DNA of 64,000 bases from Nocardia sp. XZ_19_385 (lineage in GTDB: Bacteria > Actinomycetota > Actinomycetes > Mycobacteriales > Mycobacteriaceae). Both the position numbers and the translations under genes were made by a program. The notes below the pieces were generated by a model that was not told where the DNA came from, searched no databases, and saw only the letters and a list, made by a program, of their open reading frames with translations. Of the stretch, positions 8,861-17,628 are shown in pieces; the stretch's first letter is position 1, and each line of letters opens with the position of its first letter. Location: assembly GCF_015355755.1 (NCBI RefSeq), contig NZ_JACVEE010000002.1, positions 2,108,001 through 2,172,000 of the forward strand, given 5' to 3'.

Positions 8861-10504
8861 TCAGGCTTCGGTGAGTTGCCCGGCGTTCATGTGCCAGCGG
8901 CGGGTGGCGCTGACCGAACCCAGCATGCGGCGGTCGTGGGTCACGAGAATCATTGTTCCGGTGAAGGATTCGACGGCCTGCTCCAGTTGTTCGATGGCGG
9001 GCAGGTCGAGGTGGTTGGTGGGTTCGTCGAGGACGAGCAGGTTCACCCCGCGCGCCTGCAACAGTGCCAGCGCCGCGCGGGTCCGTTCACCGGGGGAGAG
9101 GGTTTCGCAGGCACGGCTCACGTGAGCGCCGCGCAGCCCGAATTTCGCCAGCAACGTGCGCACCTCGGCATCCGGCCAATCCGGCATCTCGGCACCGAAA
9201 GTTGCTGCGAGCGAGGTACTTCCGCTGAACAGCCCGCGCGCCTGATCCACCTCGCCGATCTGGACACCAGACCCCAAAGCGGCAGTTCCATTGTCGGGCC
9301 GAATCTTTCCGAGCAGCAAAGCGAGCAGTGTCGACTTTCCGGATCCGTTCGCCCCGGTCAGCACGATCCGGTCGGCCCAATCCACCTGCGTCGTAACAGG
9401 TCCCAGCGTGAAGTCGCCGCGCGTGACGGAAGCCTGGGAGAGCGTCGCTACCACCGCTCCGCTCCGCGGGGCCGCGGCGATCTCCATCCGCAGCTCCCAC
9501 TCCTTGCGCGGCTCCTCCACCACGTCCAGCCGCTCGATCCGCCGCTGCGTCTGCCGCGCCTTCGCCGCCTGCTTCTCGGTCGATTCGGCGCGCGCTTTGC
9601 GCCCCATCTTGTCGGAGTCCCCGTTCTTGGCCTTACGCCGCGTATTCCGCACCCCGTGCTCGAGCCAGTTGCGCTGCATCTGCGCCCGGGACTCCAAACC
9701 CGCTTTGGTGTCGGCGTATTCGTCGTACGTCTCGCGCGCGTGCTGCCGGGCGATCTCCCGCTCCGCCAGATACGACTCGTAACTCCCGTCGTAAACCCCC
9801 ACCTGCTGCTGCGCCAGGTCCAGCTCCACGATCCGATTCACGGTGCGCGCCAAGAACTCCCGATCATGGCTGATCACCATCAACGGCACCCGCACCCCGG
9901 TGACGAACTGCTCCAGCCGCGCCAGCCCATCCAGATCGAGATCGTTGGTCGGCTCGTCCAGCAGCAGAATGTCGAAGCGCGACAACAACACCGACGCCAA
10001 CCCCGCCCGGGCCGCCTGCCCACCGGACAGTCCGGTCATCGGCGTATTCAGTCCGGTCACAAGGGAATCGGTGAGCCCGAGATCCGCCGCCACTTCCTCG
10101 GCCCGCTGATCCAGATCCGCCCCGCCCAGCGCGAGCCACCGCTCCAGCGCCGGCGTGTAATCGTCCTCGCCGCCGTCGGTCAGCCGCTCCGCCGCCGCGT
10201 CCATCTGCCGCTGCGCTTCGGTCACCCCGGTTCGCCGCCCGAGGAACTCGAGCACCGTCTCCCCGGCGATCCGCTCCGGCTCCTGCGCCAGGTACCCCAC
10301 CGTCGCATCCGGCGGACTCAACGTAATGGTCCCGGTCGGCGCGTTCCGCTCCGCCAGCATCCGCAGCAACGTCGACTTCCCCGCCCCGTTCACGCCCACC
10401 AGCCCGATCACGTCCCCCGGCGCGAGCGTCAGATCGAGATCCTCGAACAACGTCCGTTCCCCGTGTCCGGCGGCCAGTCCACGCGCATGCAGAGTGCTAC
10501 TCAC
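8861..10504 (-). CDS. ABC-F family ATPase
   Basis: A 547-residue protein with two ABC ATPase domains and no membrane segment, the ABC-F layout. Domain 1 has GVNGAGKST near 37, LSGGQ near 159 and LLLDEPTNDLD near 180. Domain 2 has GANGSGKST near 385, LSPGE near 478 and LVLDEPTNHLD near 497. The linker is long, basic and rich in Lys, Arg and Glu (about 250-330), as expected for a protein that inserts between tRNA and the ribosomal peptidyl-transferase centre. Relatives act in translation factor roles or in ribosome protection against antibiotics; M. tuberculosis Rv1473 is the nearest type by general form. Which role applies cannot be decided. Confidence 0.85.
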   Translation of the reverse strand: MSSTLHARGLAAGHGERTLFEDLDLTLAPGDVIGLVGVNGAGKSTLLRMLAERNAPTGTITLSPPDATVGYLAQEPERIAGETVLEFLGRRTGVTEAQRQMDAAAERLTDGGEDDYTPALERWLALGGADLDQRAEEVAADLGLTDSLVTGLNTPMTGLSGGQAARAGLASVLLSRFDILLLDEPTNDLDLDGLARLEQFVTGVRVPLMVISHDREFLARTVNRIVELDLAQQQVGVYDGSYESYLAEREIARQHARETYDEYADTKAGLESRAQMQRNWLEHGVRNTRRKAKNGDSDKMGRKARAESTEKQAAKARQTQRRIERLDVVEEPRKEWELRMEIAAAPRSGAVVATLSQASVTRGDFTLGPVTTQVDWADRIVLTGANGSGKSTLLALLLGKIRPDNGTAALGSGVQIGEVDQARGLFSGSTSLAATFGAEMPDWPDAEVRTLLAKFGLRGAHVSRACETLSPGERTRAALALLQARGVNLLVLDEPTNHLDLPAIEQLEQAVESFTGTMILVTHDRRMLGSVSATRRWHMNAGQLTEA

Positions 10505-10734
10505 CAGCGCAATTCTGCCGGTCGCCGGTGCGAGCGCGACAACCGGCCTTCAGGGGAGACCCTGAGGGTGGGGGACGCGGAAATCAGGGTGGGGATCGGG
10601 CTGAGGACCGATGTCAGGTGGCTATTTCCGGAGCAGAGTGGAACACAGAGCGACCGACATCAACGGGGATGCCGCTCAAACGGCGTCAGCGTGGATGCCC
10701 GCAAAGTCGCTGAACGAAGACGAAAGGAATCACA

Positions 10735-10926
10735 ATGACCGCCCCTGCCCGCCGCCTCACCCGCTCCACCCACGACAAGTGGGTCGCCGGAGTCTGCGGC
10801 GGCCTCGCCGAATACTTCGGCTGGAGCCCCAACGTAGTCCGGCTGCTGTTCGTCCTGTCCTGCCTGCTTCCCGGCCCGCAGTTCGTCGTCTACCTGGTGC
10901 TGTGGCTGGTCATCCCGAAAAAGTGA
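10735..10926 (+). CDS. Small PspC-domain membrane protein
   Basis: A 63-residue protein that is essentially a single PspC domain: a basic start, KWVAGVCGGLAEYFGW, VVRLLFVLS and a hydrophobic stretch ending VLWLVIPKK. An AAAGGA ribosome-binding site lies 6-7 nt before the ATG. PspC proteins are small inner-membrane sensors linked to envelope stress. Two larger proteins in this window (45371-46897 and 48955-50340) carry the same domain at their N-terminus. The 230 bp before it show no gene. Confidence 0.85.
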   Translation: MTAPARRLTRSTHDKWVAGVCGGLAEYFGWSPNVVRLLFVLSCLLPGPQFVVYLVLWLVIPKK

Positions 10927-11029
10927 TCCTCGCCTATCGGTAAGGGGGCTGCGCCGCGCGCCCGCGGATGACAGGATGGGGTGGCCCCGCGCTTCGCGGG
11001 CGTCGCCCGCAGCCTGTTGAGGAGGAGTC

Positions 11030-11338
11030 ATGGTCATTCCTGGAGAATTCTCCGGCCTGGATCTACCCACCATCGACGCCCACACCTCCCTCGACGGCCT
11101 AGGCGCCGTCGAACTCGACAACCCCACCCAGGACATCAACGGCGACGGCTACTTCGACAGCGTCACCACCACCGGCGAAGAAGCGATGCAGGTCTGGTCG
11201 GATTTCGACAATGACGGCATCGCCGACCACGTCAAAGTGGTGGAGAAGGACGGCGATTACGCCGCCTGGGAATTCCACCAGCACCCGGACGGCACCCAGG
11301 AATGGGTTCGCACCGACGAAGGCACTCTCGGCAAGTAG
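11030..11338 (+). CDS. Small acidic protein with two Ca-binding-like Asp loops
   Basis: A 102-residue soluble protein with no signal peptide. Two loops, DINGDGYFDSV (about 35-45) and DFDNDGIADHV (about 57-67), have the DxDxDG spacing of EF-hand, dockerin or FG-GAP calcium loops. Similar short proteins in Nocardia and mycobacteria are grouped as DUF6802, which I give as likely rather than certain. A strong GAGGAGGAG ribosome-binding site precedes the ATG. Function unknown. Confidence 0.7.
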   Translation: MVIPGEFSGLDLPTIDAHTSLDGLGAVELDNPTQDINGDGYFDSVTTTGEEAMQVWSDFDNDGIADHVKVVEKDGDYAAWEFHQHPDGTQEWVRTDEGTLGK

Positions 11339-11384
11339 TTCCCACCCGCAACCTGGCCGGCGGCACCGGCCAGGTTCGCGTGCG

Positions 11385-12203
11385 TCAGTGCGGCGTGGGC
11401 GTGGTGGTCAATGGTGCGGGCGTGGTGGTGAGCGCGTGCCTGCCCCCGGTGGTTTCCAGCTCGAGTGGCCCCTCGATCGCGTAGACGCCGCCGGTCATAC
11501 CGCCGCGGTCCAACTCCAGGATCGACAACAGCACTTTCTCGGTGGGCACCAGCGCAGGGAAACTATCGGGCGCGATCGCGTTCGCCCGCACCCCGAACTC
11601 CTTGAACTCCACTGCCATATGGCGCGTCAGATGATTCAGCGCGGCCTTGGACGACCCGTACAGCGCCTGCCCGCCTGGATAAACTCCCGTGCCCGCAAGG
11701 CTGGATACGTTGACGATGTTGCGATTGCGAGACCGGTTCCGGTCCCGATCATGCAGCCAGCTCTTCTGGGCCAGTCGCGTCGCCAACCGCAGCGGCACTT
11801 CGACATTCGTCCGGAAGTGGTTGTCGAAGTCGTCCAGCGCGGCGTCCCCGTCGACCACGCCTTGACCGTGCCACACCATGTGCGCGGCATTGTTTATGAG
11901 CAGGTCCACCGTGCCGAACCGCGCGAGGGCCAGATCGACGACGCGCTCCACCTCGCCCTTCTCGGTCAGGTCGGCGCGCAGCAGATAAGCCTGCGAGCGG
12001 TTCTCCGGCAGTTCGGCTTCCGGGTCGAACGGGTCGACAAACCATTCGTACTGGGTGGGCACGCCCGGGGTCCGGTCCCGATGCACCGCCACGATGTCGT
12101 ACTCCGTGTAAAGAGCCTGGCAGAACGCATTGCCGAGCAGCCCGCCCGCACCGGTGATCAGCGCGACCCTCCGGTCACTCAGCACCCGTCCACCATTCGA
12201 CAA
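11385..12203 (-). CDS. Short-chain dehydrogenase/reductase
   Basis: Translated from a TTG at 12203 it gives 272 residues: MSNGGRVLSDRRVALITGAGG. This start is chosen because GGGGAGGAG lies 6 nt upstream; an ATG at 12368 would add 55 residues with no SDR character. The Rossmann motif TGAGGLLG, the NNAAHMV segment (NNAG position), the catalytic Ser in NVSSLAG and the YGSSK motif (Tyr and Lys) are present, so the enzyme should be active. The substrate is unknown. The Thr/Pro-rich C-terminal tail is not part of the fold. Confidence 0.8.
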   Translation of the reverse strand: MSNGGRVLSDRRVALITGAGGLLGNAFCQALYTEYDIVAVHRDRTPGVPTQYEWFVDPFDPEAELPENRSQAYLLRADLTEKGEVERVVDLALARFGTVDLLINNAAHMVWHGQGVVDGDAALDDFDNHFRTNVEVPLRLATRLAQKSWLHDRDRNRSRNRNIVNVSSLAGTGVYPGGQALYGSSKAALNHLTRHMAVEFKEFGVRANAIAPDSFPALVPTEKVLLSILELDRGGMTGGVYAIEGPLELETTGGRHALTTTPAPLTTTPTPH

Positions 12204-12338
12204 TTCCGTCTCCTCCCCAACCAGCGGCAGGTTGATCTTAGGTTGTAGGCACTGCGGATTCGACTCCAGCAGAGTTAAACTCGTTGCAACGGCCCCCGCA
12301 CTCCGGCCCCTTCGAGGGGCAACTCCGGCCGCAGGCTG

Positions 12339-12370
12339 CGATGATCCGCGCACTTCCGTGCGGATCATCG
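12339..12370. terminator. Hairpin after the glycosyltransferase gene
   Basis: CGATGATCCGC (12339-12349) pairs with GCGGATCATCG (12360-12370), an 11-bp stem with a 10-nt loop. It lies 14 bp beyond the stop of the reverse-strand glycosyltransferase and is a likely end for the DUF3431-glycosyltransferase transcript. Confidence 0.6.
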
Positions 12371-12384
12371 GAACCTGCGGAGCT

Positions 12385-13359
12385 TCACCCCGAGCGCTGG
12401 GCCAGCGAAGCGAGCAACGCTTCCTTCAAGCGATCCGGATCCGATCGCAGCAACTCCGTCACCGGGCTGTACACCCGCAACTCGTCGGCCGCCAGCATCT
12501 TGGCGCGGGCTTCATCATCCGGAATCCACGAGCGGAAGTAGTCCCGCGCCTCATCCCACTCACCGGTCTCATCCGCCGCACGGATCAGATCCCGGGACCG
12601 CAACATGAACTGCAACTCGATCGGAAGCCCTGGCTCATCCCACCAGTAGTTCGAAAACCCCCCGTGGTTCCGGAACTTGGCAACCCAGCTCTCGAACGAC
12701 GGATTCGGGAAGTGCAGGACCACCGGCCCGATCGCGTAATGGTGTTCGCCCACATAGTCGTGAAACTCGTGAATTCCCGCCCGCACCCCGGGTGAAACTC
12801 GTACGGCGCTCTTCCCGTTGCCGTACGCCATGAAATCGGTGCGCCCATTGACCCGGAACAGGGTGCATTCAGCGAAGCAGTTCTCCGGCTCATGTGCCAA
12901 AGGCACCGCTTCATGATTCGCGAACGTGACCTGCCCCACGTTTTCCTGAGTTCGCCAGGCGCCATCGCTTTCGTCGTAGAGCAGTTCGTCGGCATCCAAA
13001 GCGGCAACCCAGGCGAATCCGTGGTCGAGGGCATACGCCACCGCAGTCTGGGCGTTGGCCATTTGTCGCCGCATCACAGCAGATGGCGTGTTGTCGCTGC
13101 GGTCGCCTACGCCGTCCAGCACGAGCACCCGGCCGGCCTGCGCATGCGCTTCGAACATCGGCCGCTTCGCCGGGTCATCCAGGAAGACCATGATCAGCGC
13201 GGCTTGCCGCAGATGAAAATCCAGCCAAAAGCTATAGCCGGGAACGGGATTCAGCATCGTTGCACAAATGAGCAAGCGATTGCGCGCCGCCGGCGTGGGG
13301 TTGTCGGACACGGGCCGATGGTAGCCAGCCGCGTCCCCTTCGGTCTGCAGAGGTTGCAT
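12385..13359 (-). CDS. Glycosyltransferase family 2/92-like protein
   Basis: A 324-residue protein whose ATG overlaps the stop of the upstream DUF3431 gene (TGATG), so the two are translated together. It has an N-terminal LLICATMLNPVPGYSFWLDFH segment, a VFLDDPA strand, a central AALDADELL motif (a DxD-type nucleotide-sugar and metal site) and later FHDYVGEHHYAIGPVVLHFPNP, features of glycosyltransferases that act on cell-surface glycans. No membrane helix. Donor and acceptor cannot be read. The pair is divergent from the secretion-like cluster at 14466, so they may share a role at the cell envelope. Confidence 0.7.
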   Translation of the reverse strand: MQPLQTEGDAAGYHRPVSDNPTPAARNRLLICATMLNPVPGYSFWLDFHLRQAALIMVFLDDPAKRPMFEAHAQAGRVLVLDGVGDRSDNTPSAVMRRQMANAQTAVAYALDHGFAWVAALDADELLYDESDGAWRTQENVGQVTFANHEAVPLAHEPENCFAECTLFRVNGRTDFMAYGNGKSAVRVSPGVRAGIHEFHDYVGEHHYAIGPVVLHFPNPSFESWVAKFRNHGGFSNYWWDEPGLPIELQFMLRSRDLIRAADETGEWDEARDYFRSWIPDDEARAKMLAADELRVYSPVTELLRSDPDRLKEALLASLAQRSG

Positions 13360-14141
13360 CACATGGATGGTGCGAGAGGCATCATGAAGGGTTCGCCGAA
13401 GATGTGCAGCCAGAGTTTCTCGCAGAAGAATCCGTGCGGAGCCGGGCCCATGGCCGCCTGCCGCAGCCGCACCATGGCGCGTGTGGGGAGCTTCTCGATC
13501 AAGTGCGTGCGAACTCCGAAAATGGCACCGATGCCATAGCGTCCCACTACGTGCTGCGCGGCTTGGTCGGCGATTTCCGGCAGTTCGCACATCTCCAAGA
13601 AGTGGGCGGCGATGTTGACGCCCTCGGGCAACCGGTGCAACAGCCGGTACTCCCGTCCGATACTTTCGGCGGCGATATCGACCCATTCCAGTGCTTGAAA
13701 TGTATTGAGTGCGAACAGTTCCTCACGCGCCCGCAATCCCTGGAGGATCGACCGTTCGGGAGTGAGCAGGATCGGTGGCGGTATGTGGCTTTCCGCTTTC
13801 CACCACCAGGTCAACGTCTGCACGTCGGACCAACGGTCCGGAGTGGCCAGTAACGCGAGGAAGTCTGGACTGTGCTCGCAAGGGTCGCCCTGGCTGAACA
13901 CGGTGAATTCGCCTGTACCAGGCCCATATTCGAGCATATGGGTCAGGTAGGTGTCTGATTCGCGACCGGCATTGCGAAGTGCGGTAAAGGTTTCCGCGCG
14001 CTCACGCACCTCCGGCGAGACGGTCGCATCCCCCTTGTTGTAGATGTGCACACGGTAGGTGTCGGGCACCTGCAACACCCAGTCGAGAGACTCGTTGTAG
14101 CGCGCGATCACCAGATCGTGGACACCGCTGATCGACTCCAT
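13359..14141 (-). CDS. DUF3431 protein
   Basis: A 260-residue protein, ATG at 14141 behind a GAGGA site. The order VIARYNESLDWV, then IYNKGD, then NAGRESDTYLTHML, then FTVFSQGDPCEHSP is that of DUF3431, a family in fungi and bacteria that looks like a glycosyltransferase relative. No biochemical role is established for it to my knowledge. Its stop overlaps the start of the next gene (TGATG). The same frame continues antisense through the genes at 14.4-16.3 kb, but that extension has no start signal or family match. Confidence 0.75.
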   Translation of the reverse strand: MESISGVHDLVIARYNESLDWVLQVPDTYRVHIYNKGDATVSPEVRERAETFTALRNAGRESDTYLTHMLEYGPGTGEFTVFSQGDPCEHSPDFLALLATPDRWSDVQTLTWWWKAESHIPPPILLTPERSILQGLRAREELFALNTFQALEWVDIAAESIGREYRLLHRLPEGVNIAAHFLEMCELPEIADQAAQHVVGRYGIGAIFGVRTHLIEKLPTRAMVRLRQAAMGPAPHGFFCEKLWLHIFGEPFMMPLAPSM

Positions 14142-14465
14142 CCCGCCCCGTTCCTCTGCTCGTGTCACCCCACGGTGAAGCGCCAGGTGCCATTCAGCGT
14201 CCGTGGAACCCGCCGCGCTTCTCGCCCGCATACTCCCACGACCGGGCATGGCCGCGCGCGCCGCCGTTGCCGGCCGGGCCTCGCCGCCTGTGCTCGCAAC
14301 CGCCACCGCGATTGAACCTTCCCGCTGCACCCAGTAGATTTTCCGGCATAAGACTTGGGGGCAGGCTGGTCGGGGTTTCGATGGAACCGAAACCCGGCGA
14401 CATGCGTCGAAGGAGGTAGGGGCGGCGCTGGGCCGCCGGGTCATCAGGGACGGATGGAGGGCTTC
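14142..14465. other. 324-bp divergent intergenic region
   Basis: Lies between the divergent DUF3431 and EspC-like genes and should carry both promoters. A perfect AAGGAGGT at 14410-14417 is too far from the chosen GTG at 14466 to serve it and has no usable start behind it. No operator-like dyad was seen. Confidence 0.5.
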
Positions 14466-14789
14466 GTGGCGACAAGCAACCAGGTAACGGTAGACACGAC
14501 GAACTTGCAGAAGATCGGTAGCAACCTGAAGACCTCGGCCGCCAACGTCGGGAACAAGACGGCGGATGTGAAGGATTGGAAGTTCGGGGCGGCGCAGGCC
14601 GGCCGGAAGTACGACGTCGCCGGCACCAAGGTCGGCAACGAGATCGGGCGGATCGCGACTTGGCTGAAGAATTGGCAGACGGCGATCGACAAGACCGGGG
14701 CCAACATCACCACGAGTGCTACCAGCTACGCCTCCGTTGATGATTCCAACGTCAAGAAGATCACAGCAGCTGGGGTGAATCTCGGTTGA
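14466..14789 (+). CDS. EspC-like type VII secretion target
   Basis: A 107-residue helical protein. The GTG at 14466 is preferred because GGAGG lies 6 nt upstream; an ATG at 14454 adds four residues. The pattern VTVDTTNLQKIGSNL, a central GRKYD, WLKNWQTAIDKTGANI and SATSYASVDDSN matches the EspC/DUF2580 group of ESX-associated proteins, which form helical hairpins and leave the cell with ESX substrates. It leads a four-gene set with 54, 18 and 21 bp gaps. No ESX membrane components lie in the window, so secretion would depend on a locus elsewhere. Confidence 0.7.
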   Translation: MATSNQVTVDTTNLQKIGSNLKTSAANVGNKTADVKDWKFGAAQAGRKYDVAGTKVGNEIGRIATWLKNWQTAIDKTGANITTSATSYASVDDSNVKKITAAGVNLG

Positions 14790-14843
14790 ACGCTCGGGTT
14801 GCCGGAACGAATTCAAGTCGCTGCCCGTTAGGGGAGGTGTCGT

Positions 14844-16355
14844 ATGGCTGAAACTACTGATCTGTCTGTTGCCGGAAATGCGACTGCGGATGAGATTTTG
14901 AACGACGGCGCGACCGGACTTCAATATTTCAAGGAGTATCTGGAACGATACGCAACGTGCTACTCGAGTCTCAAAATCGGACGCGCCGAAATTGCGAGCC
15001 TGAATGTTTCTTCCCTCTACGCCAAGTATGACTGGGAACGGCAAATGGATATCGCGGCGCTGGAGCGGATGGCAGCCACACTCGCGAAGGTCCTCACGTC
15101 CGCAAAGGAGGAGTTGACCAAGCAGGAGACGCAGCGCAACGCACTGCCTTCGGTTTGGCAAGGGACGGCGGCGGATGCCGCGCTGACGATGCTCAACTCC
15201 CAGGTCGTTCGGGCAACCGAGGATCAGGTGGACGTCTCGGGTATCTCGACGAAACTTGCGTCTACGGCGGAAGGCTTGCGAGCAGCGGTCAAGGCGAAAG
15301 CTCAGGCCGTGAAGAAGTATTGGCATCCTACGCAGCCGGATATCCCTGATTCCAATGGTCTCGGCCGAAAGTCGATAGATGCATTCATTATGCACGCGAT
15401 AATGAATGAATACGCCGAGCCCGGCCTTTCCGCTAAGAGGTGGCTGGAAACAAAATTTCAACCAGCCGTAGAAAATACCATCAGTAACTTCGAAACTCTG
15501 TGCACCGAAACTGAGACCACAGTGAATGGGCTCTACGACCAGCTCAGCTCTGAGTTGGCCAAACTGGACACTGCGGCGTATCCGATGCCTGCGGACACCA
15601 CTTCCCCGAGCACTCCACCGTCGACTGTCCAGGCCCCGTCGCCGACCGGAACCAATCCTGGGCCGGGCCCGAGCACGACTCCCTCGCCGAGTATCACGCC
15701 CACGCCGAGTGTCACGCCCACGTCGAGCATCACGCCCAGCACGACACCGACACCGAGCAGCACCGTACCGGCGTCGACCAATATTGCGCTGAGTGGTCTG
15801 GCATCCACCCTCGCGACAGCGCTCACCACAGCGGTGAGCTCGCTCGCCACAGCCGCGACGACGGGCCTGACTGCGCTCGGAACCGCCATTTCCGAAGCCA
15901 TCGAAGACTTCACAGATGACGAGAAGGACGACGACGACAAGGACGACGACGGTAAGGACGACGGCGAGAAGAAGGACGGCGAGAAGACCAAGTCGACCGA
16001 ATTCGACCTTGCCGGTAAGCATTACAAGCTCGAGGTCGGCGCGGATGGGCAGCCGAAGCTGGTCGAGACCGACTCGGAGGGCAAGACTCGCGAGCTCAGT
16101 GTGAAGCTGGACTCGAACGGCAATCCGATCATCTCCAGTGAGGAGAAGAAGGAAGAGTCGAAGCCGGCCGCCGGCACTCCCGCCGCGGGTACTCCGACTT
16201 CGGGCAATCCGACCGCCACGGTGCCGCCAGCGGGCACCAAGAAGGGTGGGGAGGACGGCGAGCACACCCCGAAGACCGCCCCGGTCACCGGTGAGCAACA
16301 GCAGCAGGCGCCGGTCCAAACCGGGGCGGAGCTATCCGAGGCGGGTCCCCTGTGA
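14844..16355 (+). CDS. Large WXG-type secretion substrate-like protein with Pro/Thr-rich and acidic C-terminus
   Basis: A 503-residue protein. The first 240 residues are mostly helical and include VWQGTAADAA (W105-x-G107), the turn of WXG100/ESX proteins. A Pro/Thr/Ser-rich tract (about 250-305) has repeated TPTPS and ITPTPS units, then an Ala/Thr-rich helix (about 310-350), a run of Asp/Lys residues (about 355-385) and a disordered end. There is no signal peptide. GC content and codon use are lower in the first part than in neighbouring genes, which may point to transfer. Likely exported with the EspC-like protein before it. The proline tract could be the substrate of the oxygenase at 16773, but that is inference. 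Confidence 0.65.
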   Translation: MAETTDLSVAGNATADEILNDGATGLQYFKEYLERYATCYSSLKIGRAEIASLNVSSLYAKYDWERQMDIAALERMAATLAKVLTSAKEELTKQETQRNALPSVWQGTAADAALTMLNSQVVRATEDQVDVSGISTKLASTAEGLRAAVKAKAQAVKKYWHPTQPDIPDSNGLGRKSIDAFIMHAIMNEYAEPGLSAKRWLETKFQPAVENTISNFETLCTETETTVNGLYDQLSSELAKLDTAAYPMPADTTSPSTPPSTVQAPSPTGTNPGPGPSTTPSPSITPTPSVTPTSSITPSTTPTPSSTVPASTNIALSGLASTLATALTTAVSSLATAATTGLTALGTAISEAIEDFTDDEKDDDDKDDDGKDDGEKKDGEKTKSTEFDLAGKHYKLEVGADGQPKLVETDSEGKTRELSVKLDSNGNPIISSEEKKEESKPAAGTPAAGTPTSGNPTATVPPAGTKKGGEDGEHTPKTAPVTGEQQQQAPVQTGAELSEAGPL

Positions 16356-16373
16356 AACTGATGAAGCAAAGTA

Positions 16374-16751
16374 GTGATCGCCGTGGATTATGAAACCGAG
16401 GCCCTGGTAGCTGAACACTTGCGAAGGGTCGCGAGCCTCGAAGACGAACTCGCAGAGATGAATCGGCGCTTGAGCCAGGACCATAACGGCGCTGAAATCC
16501 TGGCTGCTATCGAGCGTGTCGAGGCGGAGGAAGAAGAGCGGGCTCGCGAGGAAGCTGAAGAGCGCGAACGTCTGGAACTCGAAGCCCGCTCAGAGCGTGA
16601 ACGTTTGGCGGCGGAAGCGCGCGAAAAGCTGGAGGCGATGACACGTTCGGCTTCCGCGCGCCACGCCGCGGGCTTCGTCCCGCCCAGCGACGATGACGAG
16701 TGGGATGATCCGGATTCGCAGTACTACCGGCGTGACAGCTGGCTTGTTTAA
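16374..16751 (+). CDS. Coiled-coil protein of the secretion-like cluster
   Basis: A 125-residue protein beginning at a GTG, 18 bp after the WXG-type gene. Residues 15-95 form a long charged coiled coil dominated by Glu, Arg and Ala (EEEERAREEAEERERLELE). The end is acidic then aromatic, DDDEWDDPDSQYYRRDSWLV, a tail type that recurs on short proteins near ESX-related genes in Nocardia. No family assigned. It may act as a chaperone or scaffold for its neighbours; that is context only. Confidence 0.6.
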   Translation: MIAVDYETEALVAEHLRRVASLEDELAEMNRRLSQDHNGAEILAAIERVEAEEEERAREEAEERERLELEARSERERLAAEAREKLEAMTRSASARHAAGFVPPSDDDEWDDPDSQYYRRDSWLV

Positions 16752-16772
16752 TCACCGGGGACACAAAAGAAA

Positions 16773-17618
16773 ATGGTTATGAAGCTAGACACTGACTGGC
16801 GAAACTGGCTGGCAGAGAACGTGGATCGCGGTTGTACCGTGGAGACGATCGTCGGGTCGATGGTCGGGGCCGGGTTCACCGAAGAGGCTGCTAACAAGGC
16901 TGTGCAGCGGTTTATGGGGGGTGAGTCCGCGCAACCTGTTGTGCGGGAACCGAATCCGGTTTACGTCTATGACGATTGTCCGGTGCCTAAGAGCAACGTG
17001 ATTCGCGCGTTCGACCGCGATATCCGGGTTGTGATGCGGGTGCAGCAGCCTCAGGTCATTCTGTTCGCCGACGTGCTGTCGGAAGACGAGTGCGATCAGA
17101 TGATCGAGCGTTCGCGCGACCGGCTCAAGCGGTCTACCACCGTCAATGGCACGACCGGTGTCGACGAGGTCATCAGTAATCGGACCAGTGAGGGTGCGGT
17201 GTTTCAGCGCGGGGAGGATTCGCTGATCGATCGGATCGATCGGCGGACTTCGGCTTTGATGAACTGGCCGTTGGAGAATGGGGAAGGGCTGCAGATTCTG
17301 CGGTACGGCCCCGGGGGTGAGTACAAGCCGCATTTCGATTACTTCCCGCCGGAGGATCCCGGTAGCTGGCAGCATGTTTCGATACCGGGGCAGCGGATTT
17401 CGACGTTGATCGTCTACCTGAACGACGTCGAATCCGGTGGTGCGACAGCTTTTCCGGAGGCCGGGCTGTCGGTGACTCCGAAAAAGGGTGGGGCGCTTTA
17501 CTTCCGGTACTGCAACGGCGAGGGACAGCTGGACCCGCTGACCCGGCATTGCGGTGAGATGGTGAACGCCGGGGAGAAGTGGATCATGACGAAGTGGATG
17601 CGTCAGCGCGGGTTCTGA
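16773..17618 (+). CDS. Prolyl-4-hydroxylase-type 2-oxoglutarate/Fe(II) dioxygenase
   Basis: A 281-residue protein. The C-terminal half is a 2OG-Fe(II) double-stranded beta-helix of the P4H class: HxD in PHFDYFPPEDPG (His187, Asp189), the strands LIVYLNDVESGGATAFPEAGL, the distal His259 in TRHCGEMV and Lys269 in GEKWIMTKWMR to bind 2-oxoglutarate. All iron and cosubstrate ligands are present, so it should be active. The first 50 residues form a small helical domain (VDRGCTVETIVGSMV) not typical of the family core. It lies 21 bp after the coiled-coil gene in the secretion-like cluster; the Pro-rich protein there is a candidate substrate. Confidence 0.85.
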   Translation: MVMKLDTDWRNWLAENVDRGCTVETIVGSMVGAGFTEEAANKAVQRFMGGESAQPVVREPNPVYVYDDCPVPKSNVIRAFDRDIRVVMRVQQPQVILFADVLSEDECDQMIERSRDRLKRSTTVNGTTGVDEVISNRTSEGAVFQRGEDSLIDRIDRRTSALMNWPLENGEGLQILRYGPGGEYKPHFDYFPPEDPGSWQHVSIPGQRISTLIVYLNDVESGGATAFPEAGLSVTPKKGGALYFRYCNGEGQLDPLTRHCGEMVNAGEKWIMTKWMRQRGF

Positions 17619-17628
17619 TGCGGCGGGG

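Noticed and set aside
8828-10738. 636-codon forward frame opposite the ABC-F gene
   Set aside because: It is antisense to a clear ABC-F ATPase and its peptide is Arg/His/Pro-rich with no motif.
14142-16319. Long reverse frame continuing upstream of the DUF3431 gene
   Set aside because: It runs antisense through the EspC-like and WXG-type genes; homology and a start signal exist only from 14141 down.
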